A DNA stretch of 64,000 nt, taken from contig CM060990.1 of NCBI GenBank assembly GCA_030765065.1, forward strand, positions 675,613,618-675,677,617, given 5' to 3'. Positions within the stretch are counted from its first letter, which is position 1, and every line of letters begins with the position of its first letter. Under the pieces are notes generated by a model that had not been told where the DNA came from, searched no databases, and saw only the letters and a list, made by a program, of their open reading frames with translations. The position numbers and the translations under genes are program-made. The DNA comes from Deroplatys truncata (Eukaryota > Arthropoda > Insecta > Mantodea > Mantidae). This document shows, one piece after another, positions 33,571 to 44,834 of this stretch.

Positions 33571-34035
33571 GTAATAATAATATTTATTCACTATAAGAAT
33601 TCATACAGAATTGTAGGTTTTGTCAAATTTAAAACCATATACATCTGTACAGATTTCAGAAGGTTAATGATACAATGATACAATTGTACATCGAAGCAAC
33701 TTCTGGTTTTGGTCTAAGTCGAGTGGTGTCTACATTCTTAAATGAAGATTGTAGTTTCAACTTACTGCCTCCTGTGAACAGAAAGCAGAGGAGAAGCAGT
33801 AGTAGTAAACCCGTTTTGTATATCCACAAAATTTATTTCTATCCGGGAAAGCTGCTACCTTTATTGGTCATATTAAAACAATATTATGAAGTTCTTCAAA
33901 ACGTTCTCTGAGTATAAGACTTTATTAATTCAGTTTTAAATTGTTTAGTTGTCATGTTACTTGGATATGGTGGTAAGTTATTGTATAATTTTAGACAATT
34001 ATACTTGAATAATCTTTCATACAAGTAGCATATAT
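33571..34035 (-). mobile_element. LINE 3' end fragment
   Basis: Read on the minus strand, a frame ends KLYNNLPPYPSNM then FKTELIKSYTQRTF with a stop, a form typical of the C-terminus of CR1/Jockey-like ORF2. It is followed by about 350 bp of 3' UTR and a tail AATAAATATTATTATTAC at the array junction. The 78-codon plus-strand frame at 33675-33911 lies in this UTR and is not supported. Confidence 0.6.
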
Positions 34036-34039
34036 AGGG

Positions 34040-35640
34040 GGAAGCTGGGCCACTTTTTGCGTTTATATGGGAAAGGATAGGGAAAACGAGGGTATATGCG
34101 GCGGTTCACGGAGGAAAATGCGTTTATATGGGGAAGATAGGGACTACGAGAATCGATGCTAGGCTAGATAGATGTTGAAGAAGTGAGGATGTGCTTTATA
34201 TGAGAGAGGCGGGGAATAAGTGGAGAAGTTCTAGACTAGACAGAGTTTGAGAAGTGGAATATGCGTTTATATGGGAAAGATAGGGAAAACGTGAACAGAT
34301 GTTAGGATAGACAGATGCTGAAGCAGGGTGAATACGAACATATATACAGGAGAGATAGGGGATGCGTGGAGGGGTACTAGACTATTCAGGGTTTGAAGGG
34401 TAGAGTATGGCTTTTTATATGAAAAGACGAGGAAAACGAGGGTATATGCTAGTATGAGAGAAACTTCAAGGAGGAAAGATGCGTTTATATGTAGAAGATA
34501 GGGAAAACGAGGAGAGTTCCGAGGTAGAGCAGGGACTCCAGGAGGGAGGGATATGCTTTATACGACAGAGATAGGGCATACGAGGAGAGGTGCTAGTGTA
34601 GACAGAGGGTAAGGAGTAGGGTATACGTTTATATGAGGAATATATGGAAAACGGGGGCAGAGGGTATGATAGACAGAGGCTGGGCCACTTTTGCGTTTAT
34701 ATGGAAAAGGATAGGGAAAACGAGGATAGATGCGACGGTTCAAGGAGGAAAATGCGTTTATAGGGGAGAGATAGGGAATACCAGGGCTGATGCTAGGCTA
34801 GTCAGATGCTGAAGGAGGGAGGGATACGCTTTATACGAGAGAGATAGGGAATATAAGGAAAGATGCTATACTAAACAGGACTTGAAGGGTAGAATATGAC
34901 GATTTATATGGGAGAGATAGCGAACCGAGGAGAGGTATTAGGCTAGGAGGTTTGAATGATAGAGTAGGCGTTTATATGCGAGAGATAGGGAATACGAGGG
35001 TCGATGCTAGGCTAGACAGGGTTGAAGTAGGGGAATGCGCCTTATATGAGAGAGGTAGGGGAATATGAGGAGAAGTGCGAGACTAGACGGGGTTTGAGGT
35101 GTGGAGTATGACTTTTATGGGAAAGATAGGGAAAACGTGAACAGGTAATAGGCTAGACAGATAATGAAGGAGGTGGATGTAAGTTTATATGGGAGAGATA
35201 GGGAATACGAGGAGAGGTGCTAGACTAGACTGATGCTGAAAGAGGAGGGGATACGCTTTATACAGAAGAGATAAGCAATGCGAGGGAGGTACTAGACCAT
35301 ACAGGACTTGAAGGGTAGAATATGGCGTCTTTATATGGGAGAGCTAGCAAACCGAGGAGAGGTATTAGATAGGAAGGTTTGAATGATAGAGCATGTGTTT
35401 ATATGTAGAGACGAGGAAAACGAAGGTAGGTGCTAGGTTGAGAGAGTCTTTAAGGAGGAAAATGCATTTATATGAGAGCGGGGGAAATACGAGGAGAGGT
35501 GCTAGTCTAGATATGGGTTGAGGAGTAGAGTATACGTTTATATGGGAGAAATATGGAAAAGGGAGAGATAAAAGGATAGACAGGGGTTGAAGGAGGAGGA
35601 GAAATTTCGGTTTATACGGTAATATAGAGAGTAGTTAGAT
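34040..35640. repeat. ~70-bp minisatellite array with higher-order repeats
   Basis: About 23 degenerate monomers of roughly 62-75 bp, marked by GCGTTTATATGGGAGAGATA followed by variants of GGAATACGAGGAGAGGTGCTA and a TTGAAGGAGG end. Longer-range copies stand out: GGGCCACTTTTTGCG at about 34049 recurs near 34680 (631 bp), and a block with ACTTGAAGGGTAGAATATG near 34880 recurs near 35310 (430 bp). No gene is seen. Confidence 0.9.
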
Positions 35641-35837
35641 TATAAACATTTCTCATCCACCGTTACAACACTTTTATATACTTTTTTTCTAAACCTTACA
35701 AACTTTTTATATGTTAAACAGTAGTGCGCGAGACGGAGAGGGACAAACTGTATATCGGTTTACAGTGAAGTATACATCCTAACCTATTGCCACCTTGCAT
35801 GCTCTAGATCTTCTCATTGTCTATTCATTCCTATCAT

Positions 35838-36012
35838 CATCTAACGTAACCACGTAACAAGACGTAACACAACGTAACATAACAGCATGACAAGACGTCA
35901 CACTAAGTAACATAAGCACGTGTCCTCGTAACATCACGTGACATCTCGTAACCAGAAACGCCACACGTACCAAACATGTAACCACGTAACAAAACGTAAG
36001 AACAACACGTAA
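35838..36012. repeat. CGTAAC-rich short repeat
   Basis: About 20 copies of ACGTAAC/ACGTGAC-like words with variable spacing. From 36013 to 36460 I see no gene or clear repeat. The 66-codon minus frame at 35821-36021 comes from the repeat. Confidence 0.75.
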
Positions 36013-36460
36013 CCAACCCATTGCTAAGGCAATCTAAACTAATTTATCCTTCATAACTTAGACAATAAGTACGAGGGCCTAGCCTAGATTAACCTGACTA
36101 ATCCCAAACGTTCCTCTCATCATCTATTCCACTCAGTCATCGTCTAACCTAATCTGGCTAACCAGAGATAACCTCGACTTTCTTTTAGTAAAATTGCAAT
36201 GTTTTATTATTCGAGAGTTTTAATTGAAAAGTTTACGTCAACATACCTTTATTTTAGTGCGTTGTAGGTGTCTCTCCCCTTTTTATCTAGGCTTGAGACT
36301 AGCACTAGGATTGCTCCTAATGGCAGGGTTACCACCTTCCCTTCCATCTTCTTCTTTCTTCATCAGTCATCAGCTAGTTGCATACACAGCACACGGATAA
36401 CCTTCATTTTTTTAAGATTGTAGACTCACGAGAAAATCTTTATCTTTGACTTACATTCTT

Positions 36461-38869
36461 TTAAGCCCTGGTTGTAATGGCGTAATGTCCATATGCATAT
36501 GTCGTTATTCCATCCTCAGCAATAACTCTTTTATCATCAAACGGAGTCAATGTGATTTTCTTCACTTGTACTGTGGCAAGAGCATGCTCCCGAGACAGGA
36601 TCAGATTCATGGGTGTTCTGATGATTTCTCCGGTTTTTAGACAGTCAGCATAACTCTCAAATGTAATGTACTGATTAATATCACTACGTTTTATGCCTTT
36701 AATTTTTTTATCATTGAGCCATGGATATCTAATGCATACATCTTAGGTCGTAGCCCGACAAAGCGCTGGATGATTTTACCATTAGCCTCATCTTTAAATT
36801 TTCCCAACACCTTGTTTAGAGCTCAATAGCATATATGGTTGACAGGGTAATCAGCTGTATCTAGGTGTTTGAGAAAACGTAGCTTGTCCTGGTACACATC
36901 TTCAGTCATCACACGATGAATGAACGAATCAGTGTCCATATACATCAGCTTCAGGTTTTCAGATCCATAATATGGCAGCAACACATCATAATGATAGTGG
37001 TACATTAATGTCTTGGAGATGTCCAACACACTCATTCCAATGTATATAGGCTTGTTGAACACGATCTGTCGGGAGACCATATGCACAGCAGCTAGATTGG
37101 CGGCATATATTGTTCGATCAATAAACGTAGGCCTTGCAATTAACTTTTCCAGAGTCTTCTCGTTTGTCACCAACCGTATATCCACACGATTACGAAGGTT
37201 TTCCTTTGTTTTTCCAAACATAGCATTGTTGAACAGTTTGTAGAGATCCTTCTCAAAATCATTTGCAGCCTTTTGTCGTAGTCTGTTGTTAAATTCCACA
37301 TACGGTTTTAACCACTGTGACTGTCGGAATTGTAGCACACGATGGATTTTTGTTAGTCGTAGTCCATGACTAAGAGCTTGCTTCAAAGTCAAGGAATGTA
37401 CTACATAATTCTTTCGTGATCCAAGGTGAGGAATTAGCTTATTTGTAGTCGAATCCTTTGGTTTCAGACACTCAAGCAAGAATGGTAAATCATTATGCAG
37501 ATCATGAAGTTCAGCAGGATACTCGATGTCAACTTCTAATATGTATCCATGAGGATCATTTTCTTCTAGTCATTGTAAGTTTATTTCTTCAGGTGAAACC
37601 CACTGAAATCCACCAAAAGGAAGGGCGTGACACATTGCCCAACCATATTGGTTATCAGCGTCCTCGTATGTGATGAATTGGGTTGGTCTCGACGGATCAA
37701 ACTTGTCCATGTAAGTGTTATTAGCCTCTGCATACCGATGTGAAACTTGGCATAAACCTCCTCTTATGCCGGATTCCACCATGAGTAGTTGGTCATAATC
37801 TTGCAACAGTTCCAGTTCGATTCCAGTATACAGTAACATGGCATCCCATGTAAATCCTGGAGAGGTAAAATAATGTGCTGGATCAACTTTGTGCGTTTTG
37901 AGAGTTTGCTCTCTGAATGTCTCAAAGACATCAGCTAGAAGAACATCCGAGGTTAAGTAGAGGTCAGTGCATTCTCCCAGGTTTATCACATTGAACAGTC
38001 TCCATACATTTCTAGCATGTTCGTAGTCAGCATCACTAATTTCTTCTTCATTCAGTTTATTGTAGAAGTAGTTCTTAGAAGGCAGGCAGGTCTCGTTCAA
38101 GACATCCCATGGTGTGACGTAATCATAGGGAAATACACCCAGCTTTATATCTCCTACATACTTGGAGAATGATATATAGCTTTCCTCAGAGCTAGGAATT
38201 ACCTCCACACGTTCACTTGTACATCCCAACTCCTTAACAATGAAAAGAGAGTCATATCTGCTAAGGTTATGTATGAAGACAGGGATATATTTAGGCGTTT
38301 TACGGGCTAAATTGCATTCATTATGAAGACTTCCTCGGTATTCACCGCTGATGTGATCATGATCGCGTACTTTATAGTTCTCTTCAGTAAAGGTTTTTCC
38401 ACACAAGTAGGATACTGTAGAGGCGATGAAATCCATCTGTTGTTGATCTGTAAGTTTCAGAGGCATGACGGATTTGTATATATTATTAATTTCCTTTGCA
38501 AGGAATGACAGGTATTCCATAAACTTCTGAGCAGCATCAAAACCACGATATACATAGGGATGCTTAGGAAGACCAGTTTCCAGATGTTCAACGTTGGTTG
38601 ACGGTTTAACTTAAATGCAGAAACTCATGGGAACTTGCTGCTGGTAAGAGGATGTATAAGAAGTTTCAGGATTGGGTATGCATGTATGACATGGAGCGAG
38701 AATGCTTTCAAAGTCTGCGTAGATGACGTAAGCTAGTTTCAACATCCTTTCAAAATTTTTAAACTGTACAATTGATTGCTCTTTTGTAGGCATAACTACC
38801 CTTGCAACACCATGCTGATTACAGATGGAGGCATGTTCTTGTGGTTTTTCCAGTCCACTTTGTCCATAT
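36461..38869 (-). pseudogene. Protein-primed DNA polymerase B, C-terminal part (Polinton/bidnavirus type)
   Basis: Continuation of the gene that starts at 44826, cut by an LTR retrotransposon. In order on the minus strand: exonuclease motif I YADFES; an endonuclease-VII-like HNH segment CGKTF then VRDHDH and HNECNLA; exonuclease motif II around HNLSRYDS; exonuclease motif III with SDVLLADVF; polymerase motif A EVDIEYP; motif B LFNNAMFGKT; motif C YMDTDSF. The key acidic residues are present. Damage: in-frame stops at 38611-38613, 37570-37572 and 36823-36825, and a frameshift between 36700 and 36740, after which family-like sequence runs to TAA at 36461. With the N-terminal part the gene is about 3.5 kb (about 1170 codons), in the family's usual range. 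No integrase, ATPase or capsid gene is seen nearby. Confidence 0.88.
38866..38869. repeat. Target site duplication ATAT, left
   Basis: ATAT precedes the 5' LTR and is repeated at 43723-43726 after the 3' LTR. Confidence 0.85.
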
Positions 38870-39354
38870 TGTGGCATGTGCACAGATTATATATTGGTAA
38901 TGCGCCCTCTGGTTACCCAAGTTGTAGGTTGGCAGTTTATCTGAGGAGGGGTGTTTAAGGGGAAACAGTCTCATTGGTGGGGATGGCGTTAGTGACGCCA
39001 AGCTTAACGGGTTTTCTCAGTCAGTCTGTTACTAGTCTTTGAGTCAGGTGAACGGATAGCTGCCCTACGACATGGCGTCCTCGCTCGGCAGACACATGGG
39101 GTAAGTCTTTGTTAAATAAATCTATTTGTCACCCTTCCTTGATAATTTTATTATGGTAGAATAGAATCCTTGCCTCTCCCTTCAGCCAGGAATTATATTA
39201 GTGTAAATTATGTTGTGAATTTAACTTTAGCTGCGTCCCTTTGTCGGTGCCTCTTAAATTTAAGTTTCCTTTGTTTGAATAACGATTCCTCTCGCAAGCG
39301 AGTTGCCCACCACTGAAGTTAAATAATTAATTACAAAATGTGAGGCCCGCGACA
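38870..39354 (+). repeat. 5' LTR
   Basis: 485 bp, TG...CA ends. It carries a TATATATT word near 38888 and AATAAA near 39115, compatible with a promoter and polyadenylation signal. It differs from the 3' LTR at two positions (A/C in TTGATAATT near 39145 and C/A in GAGGCCCGC at 39347). Confidence 0.95.
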
Positions 39355-39357
39355 AAT

Positions 39358-39375
39358 TGGCGGAGGCGCCGAGAA
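39358..39375 (+). promoter_or_regulatory. Putative primer binding site
   Basis: TGGCGGAGGCGCCGAGAA begins three bases after the LTR. The leading TGG would pair with the CCA end of a tRNA. The primer tRNA is not identified. Confidence 0.6.
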
Positions 39376-40463
39376 ATTAGTTTGATTTGTTTTGAGATTT
39401 TAAGTGCAAAATTTTTTTTCTTCCCTCCAAATTTAACGGTTTATTCTCCACGTGGTCGTGAAAAATATAAAGTTCTTTCTGGCTGAAGGGTAAGGATTTT
39501 TATACTTTTATTTGTGATTCTCTTCTTCTAAATTTTGTTTCCATCATTTCTGAAAGTTTGGTGTCGAAATTTCAATTTTGAGTTCATTTTTGCATATTTT
39601 CCCATTGTCTGCCGGGTGACGCTAAAACTTCTACTCCATTTTCCCCTTGTGTTGGCTTCATTTCCTTTAAATTATATCACTGTGTTCCGTTCTTCGTGCT
39701 GGTTAATTTCAAAAAAATGTTTCTGTGAAAGTTGAGTTCTGAAACGAGCGAGATAGTTGTAGTTTCAAAATGTGCTCGTCACGTGTTGGCTATCCGTTTG
39801 CAAATCTTGTTTTCTGTGCTTATTAGCAGTGGTTTGGAAATGTATAACTTTATATTCCAGTGATTGTGATTTCTAGCTATTTACTGCACTTTTCTGGGTC
39901 ATTCTTCGTGTAACTTTTATGTACGCACGTGTGTTGTGTAATTCCCGCGTAGTCATGCATTTCAGCAATAATTTTAGCTTGTGAAACCAGTCTTCCTCAG
40001 CACGTGTTTTGGCGCGTTTATTTGCGTGTGCATATCAGATTATATACCTTTGATTTAAGAAAAAAAAAAGAGAAGTTTGGTGTGCTAGTATAAATTACAA
40101 GTTTGTATTCTGCTCCTTTTGAGAATCTTTGCGGTGGTCACAGTAAGTGTGACGTGGTTTTTTTTTTAACTTCCAGTTCGAGGTTTCTCACTGAAGCTAT
40201 CATTTTGTTTTCTTCCATGTGTTCATTCTGCTTAAAAATCTTGGTATTGTGTCCAAGTGGCTTGTGTAGCCGTGTGTTAGTATAATTTTCTGATATTTCG
40301 CCGCGGGCGCCTTAATTGTGTTCTTTCTGCAACTGTTTTATTTGGTTATGTTCTACTCTTGCTACTTACATTCATGTGTTGCTATAAGTGTTTAGTTTGG
40401 TGTAATCTGTTTGCTTGGTCCTACGGTTTGTTTATTGGTTGCGTTATCTTTTGTGCTGCAATC

Positions 40464-40739
40464 ATGCCTAAGCGACGTCCTGCACAGAAAGTTGATATAG
40501 TAATTGCTCCAGTTGGCGAGCACAGTGAGGTGGAATTTGTCCAGTGTTGGTACGCCTGTTGCAAAGGAATCAGCTGTCTGCCGCCGGTCATTGACCCCTC
40601 TCACGTGGAACATTCCAACGAGTTGTCGCCGTATGAGTTATTTTAGAATTTTGCAATGTTGGCTACTACTGCTATTGGCCGCTCTGAGAATGATGATAAT
40701 TTTGCTTTACCGTTGCCAAGTTTGGTTTATTTAATTCCG
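40464..40739 (+). other. Possible small gag-like frame, broken
   Basis: From ATG 40464 the frame reads MPKRRPAQKVDIVIAPVGEH and continues about 60 codons to TAG at 40644-40646. The same frame stays open another 30 codons (NFAMLATTAIGRSE) to a TAA near 40740. A second short frame MDQYDVDVDEPAVRVLPDF at 40853 ends in AAAATCACCTGTAAGTATG, which resembles a splice donor. Neither matches a family I know. They may be gag relics or captured host exons. Confidence 0.25.
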
Positions 40740-41049
40740 TAATGTATATTTTTAAGGGAAAATCTTTCGCAGTTACTTATGTAAGTAAAAGTTTCGGGAG
40801 CCTACCAGCCTTGCCAGTATCTGCACCTAATTAGGTTTGATGTGCTTCTAATATGGACCAGTACGATGTGGATGTTGATGAACCAGCTGTACGTGTGTTA
40901 CCAGATTTTGGACAATTTGCACGGGAATTTTGTGGTAAAAAGAATAAGAAAAAAAAAATCACCTGTAAGTATGTAAACATTGTGAGTGTTAAAGTTTGGA
41001 TGAATGAAACAGTTTTACGACTCACACAGGTATGCTAAATTTATTGTTT

Positions 41050-41290
41050 CACTTACTGATGCTTAATTAAGCTTTGCTTTTCAGGAATAATGTGCTATGA
41101 ATGTCTCTGCTAAATTACGAGTGTATTATTATTGTGGGTGTAATCTAAATTTTGAATTATGTTTTGGGAACTGCAAATCATTTGTTTTGTTGTTGTGTTA
41201 TGCTGCAGGAATGTGTTTTAGGTGTACAATGTGCTTAATTGAGCTTTCATTTTCAGGAATGTTATGTGACAATATTGTTTTGAGTAATGA
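41050..41290 (+). repeat. Duplicated splice-acceptor-like block in LTR element
   Basis: CTTAATTAAGCTTTGCTTTTCAG followed by GAATAATGTG near 41062-41095 recurs as CTTAATTGAGCTTTCATTTTCAG followed by GAATGTTATGTG near 41233-41268, about 170 bp apart. Each copy resembles a polypyrimidine tract plus AG. (Each string is split here at CAG; the repeat itself is what is seen.). Confidence 0.5.
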
Positions 41291-41427
41291 TGTGATGTTG
41301 TTTTGTTGCATTCGATTTGATTTGATATGATTTGATTTTGACTCTATTTGATTTTCATAATGATGCTGTGATCTTTATTTGCAGAAAATTTGTTGCATGA
41401 ATAGTGTTTGTATGTATGTGTGTATTT

Positions 41428-41637
41428 GAGGTTATGTGATATAGGTGAGATTTGCCTCGGTGGGAGTGCCAAAGTGTAACCCCGATGGCGTAGTGTGAGG
41501 TTATGTGAGAAATAATAGGTGAGATTTGCCTCGGTGGAAGTGCCAAAGAGTGACCCCGACGGTGTTGATGAGGAGAGATGAGAAGAGATGAGATGATGTC
41601 AGCTTCGGTGGAAGTGCCACAGTGTAACCCCGACAGT
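41428..41637 (+). repeat. Three ~74-bp tandem repeats in LTR element interior
   Basis: Three copies of GCCTCGGTGGAAGTGCCA followed by AGTGTAACCCCGAC, starting near 41454, 41529 and 41602. The remainder of the interior (about 41640-42640) is AT-rich with a (GAT)n run at 42040-42070. The block 42650-43010 is distinctly GC-rich and could be a relic of a coding region that I cannot identify. Confidence 0.8.
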
Positions 41638-43223
41638 TGTCTGTTTTCAGAGATTTTGCTTATTGGTGTTGCTATAACGTGCCCAGTATAGCGTGTGTGA
41701 TGAATTCACACGAGAGATTAAATGGATGGAAGTGAATGTAATGAAAATAATTTTTTTTCTCTGTTTATGCAACAAGTTTATTACCATCTTAGATAGCAAA
41801 TTTTAATACCACCTGTTTTCCAGCTTATTTCTTGATTTGGAGGATGTAGATGCAACATTATAGTGTCATGTTATTTGTGTCACTCCTGAATTGTTAATGT
41901 GATTTCTTGAAGGTTATGCCTAGGTCAGATGTTTTGAATTTGCAGCATGCTAAATGAGAGACGTAAGTGCAGATGTTTTGTTTTGGAGAGAAAATTGAAA
42001 GATGATGATGATTGAAGTAATGATCGAGATTGCACTATTACTGCTGATGATGATGATGATGATGATGATTATGGAAGATGATAGTTAAACTGCGATGAGA
42101 AAAATAATGATGTGGATAAGAAGTTATATTGGTGACAAGAGTAGGACACTAGTAGTTGAAAGCATGTCACGTGGCGTAGTTTAGAAATGTATTGTGGATG
42201 TAGCTTGTAGTGATGCATACACTAGTTTGAGTAGATAGTTAAGTCAGTGTTGTGTGTAATTTGGGGCCATGGTCAGTGTGAATGAGTTCATTTCATTGTC
42301 ATGTGTGATTGTCTTGTAAGTGCACTTACTTTCTTTTGTTAGTGATACCAGCTGGTTATTGAGTTGTAATATTGGGATCCCAAGATAAGGTTATGTTTCA
42401 TTTCTGTCATGTTTATGTATTTTGAGTCTGTTTTACTGTTATTTGGATTATGAAGCATTGTAAGTTACACTTTGGATGGCAACTCTGTAAAATTTCTTTC
42501 TTATGCCAATTTGTTCTAATTTGTTTTCCTCTTTCTTTGCCCCATGTCAAAAGAATTTTTAGTGTACATTTTTCAAACTTTAAAATCTTTAATTGTAAAT
42601 GACATACCCTTCTTTTATGTGTGATTCTTTGTGGGAGCATCCTGTTTATTGTGTGGTGGTTTTGTTTTAGTATTGTGCTGTGGCAGAGAGCGAGAAGGTG
42701 CATCAGCATCCCCAGGGCACACCAGAAGTCAAGAAACACCACAGGGAAGCTGTCGGGCAGCCACTACACTGCCGTGGCATAAGGAGCCACCATGTCGGGG
42801 GGCAGTCCAAGCCAGCGACTGCCCACCCTGTTGTCATCACCAGAGACCTGCGGTGCTGATTCTACACCAGGACAAATCGTCGTGGGCACTGTCTAAATTC
42901 ACCCACAAACAGTTACGGCAGTTCATCACCCTCTTGCGCAGTGTAGTGTGCCTGTGAACTAAGGCAGCGTGGTGTGTGCGTGTGCGGGATGCTAAAGCTA
43001 GTGCATTAACAATACTAAGTCGACAGCACTTATGTTCGTCGCTTCTCGTCATCGCCCAGCACCATTCTGTCGTTGGCTGGGTGCTTACCACACATATTTA
43101 TTACTGTTTTATTTTACATTACACATTTGTATGTCATTTTTTTTGGTATGTCTCTGTTTTGTTTTTTTTTTTTCCTATTTATTGTATTCATTTTCTTTCT
43201 GTCGACGAGGACGTCGACTTCGG

Positions 43224-43237
43224 TGGCCAGGGGGAGA
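43224..43237 (+). promoter_or_regulatory. Polypurine tract
   Basis: GGCCAGGGGGAGA lies directly before the 3' LTR, where plus-strand DNA synthesis is primed in LTR elements. It sets the sense strand as plus. Confidence 0.8.
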
Positions 43238-43722
43238 TGTGGCATGTGCACAGATTATATATTGGTAATGCGCCCTCTGGTTACCCAAGTTGTAGGTTGG
43301 CAGTTTATCTGAGGAGGGGTGTTTAAGGGGAAACAGTCTCATTGGTGGGGATGGCGTTAGTGACGCCAAGCTTAACGGGTTTTCTCAGTCAGTCTGTTAC
43401 TAGTCTTTGAGTCAGGTGAACGGATAGCTGCCCTACGACATGGCGTCCTCGCTCGGCAGACACATGGGGTAAGTCTTTGTTAAATAAATCTATTTGTCAC
43501 CCTTCCTTGATACTTTTATTATGGTAGAATAGAATCCTTGCCTCTCCCTTCAGCCAGGAATTATATTAGTGTAAATTATGTTGTGAATTTAACTTTAGCT
43601 GCGTCCCTTTGTCGGTGCCTCTTAAATTTAAGTTTCCTTTGTTTGAATAACGATTCCTCTCGCAAGCGAGTTGCCCACCACTGAAGTTAAATAATTAATT
43701 ACAAAATGTGAGGCACGCGACA
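43238..43722 (+). repeat. 3' LTR
   Basis: 485 bp, the same as the 5' LTR apart from two substitutions. It is followed by ATAT (43723-43726). Confidence 0.95.
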
Positions 43723-43726
43723 ATAT

Positions 43727-44826
43727 CGATCATCAAAATGTGTAAAACAATGCTTACAGGTATAAACACGTTCTTTATGCATAGTTTTCTGACGTCGAAT
43801 AAGTTTTTCATAATTCTTTATATAAACGTAGTGATGTCTCCCACTACTGTCACTCAATAGTAGGAGGTCATGGTGGTCAGGTAGTTCAGTCTCAGCGACC
43901 TTTATTGGATACACTTCATGCTTCTCATCCAGGCCGAAGACGTTGATAGACATCCTGTTAAGCTTCTCAAATTTAGGTATTTGAGAAAGTGGCGTAGGGT
44001 AGGAAACACAGCTGAAGTCATATTTATTTTGAAGTTGCTTGTACTTGCTCACCCGTTGAGGCTTGACGCTAACAAATTTGTCTAATACAGAATACATAAA
44101 GCATGGCTCATCAGTTAAATTCTGGATGTTAATGCAGGCTTTTTTTGCTTCAACAGATGGCGGTAGGGGTATGTAGCTACTTCCTCGTAACGGATTGTAC
44201 TTGTTAATACGAAGCCAAATTCCTTCTACAGCAAGCAGAGCCCAGTTGCTACCCTTAAGTTGTGATTCCTCCATTTCAGTAACCAACTTCTTCATTTTGG
44301 TTTCCAGCATAGAGTCCAGATACGTTTCTAGGAAAACAGCTTGATTCCGTGTTTTAAATGTTTTGTCGCAGGTTTCTCCGACACTGTTAACAAATCTACT
44401 TTCAGCTAACAGATTAATTTTCACACTTTTGTGAATACCAAGCTCTTTATGTACAGCCTGGAGTATCCGCTGTTTCGCCTCATGCAGGTACATATTCAGG
44501 TTCTTAGCTGATTCACAACGTATAAAATATGATTTCAAGCGTCCATTGAATGAAGTTCCATATTCTTTCATGTCACATTCGTCCAATGTAGAAAATAACT
44601 CATGCTTTGTCGGTTGTAATCTACGTTTCTTCTCAGGTCTGTTTATTTCACACGCATCTTCGTGTCGGCGACCCTTATAACTGTCTTTGAAGGCTACATT
44701 ACAATATTTACACTTGAAGAGCTTTTTACAACGTAGCTCATATCCACGGAGGAACTTCTTACCGCATTTACCACAAAAATATCCTGAGGCACTAGAAATG
44801 ATATCCTTATATGAGGACTTATTCAT
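43727..44826 (-). pseudogene. Protein-primed DNA polymerase B, N-terminal part
   Basis: ATG at 44826 opens a frame of about 366 codons that runs into the 3' LTR. The N-terminus holds CGKCGKKF and CKYCNVAF, a C2H2-type finger pair (about residues 18-55) with a basic segment after it. The middle contains NKYNPLRGSSYIPLPP and KKACINIQN, the conserved signature of the N-terminal domain in arthropod Polinton-like polymerases. Near the break lies CKHCFTHFDD, the start of a second zinc-binding segment whose remaining ligands fall on the other side of the LTR element. The two sides keep the same reading frame when the insertion and one ATAT are disregarded. This part has no stop codon, so the retrotransposon insertion is one of several lesions. 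A TATA/Inr promoter lies 130 bp upstream. Confidence 0.85.
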
Positions 44827-44834
44827 TTTTCTTC

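Larger units (their letters stand above)
38870..43722 (+). mobile_element. Young non-autonomous LTR retrotransposon (LARD-like)
   Basis: 4853 bp with two 485-bp LTRs starting TGTGGCATGTG and ending GCGACA, a primer-binding-like site, a polypurine tract and a 4-bp duplication. I found only two differences between the LTRs, so insertion is recent. The 3.9 kb interior has no recognisable gag, protease, RT or integrase in any frame, so it must have moved with enzymes of another element, probably Ty3/Gypsy judging by the LTR ends and tract. Its sense strand is opposite to the polymerase gene it disrupts. Confidence 0.92.

Noticed and set aside
36461-44826. Host replicative DNA polymerase
   Set aside because: Motif set (YMDTDSF, protein-primed type insertions, HNH-like segment) and N-terminal domain belong to the Polinton/bidnavirus type, and the copy is broken.
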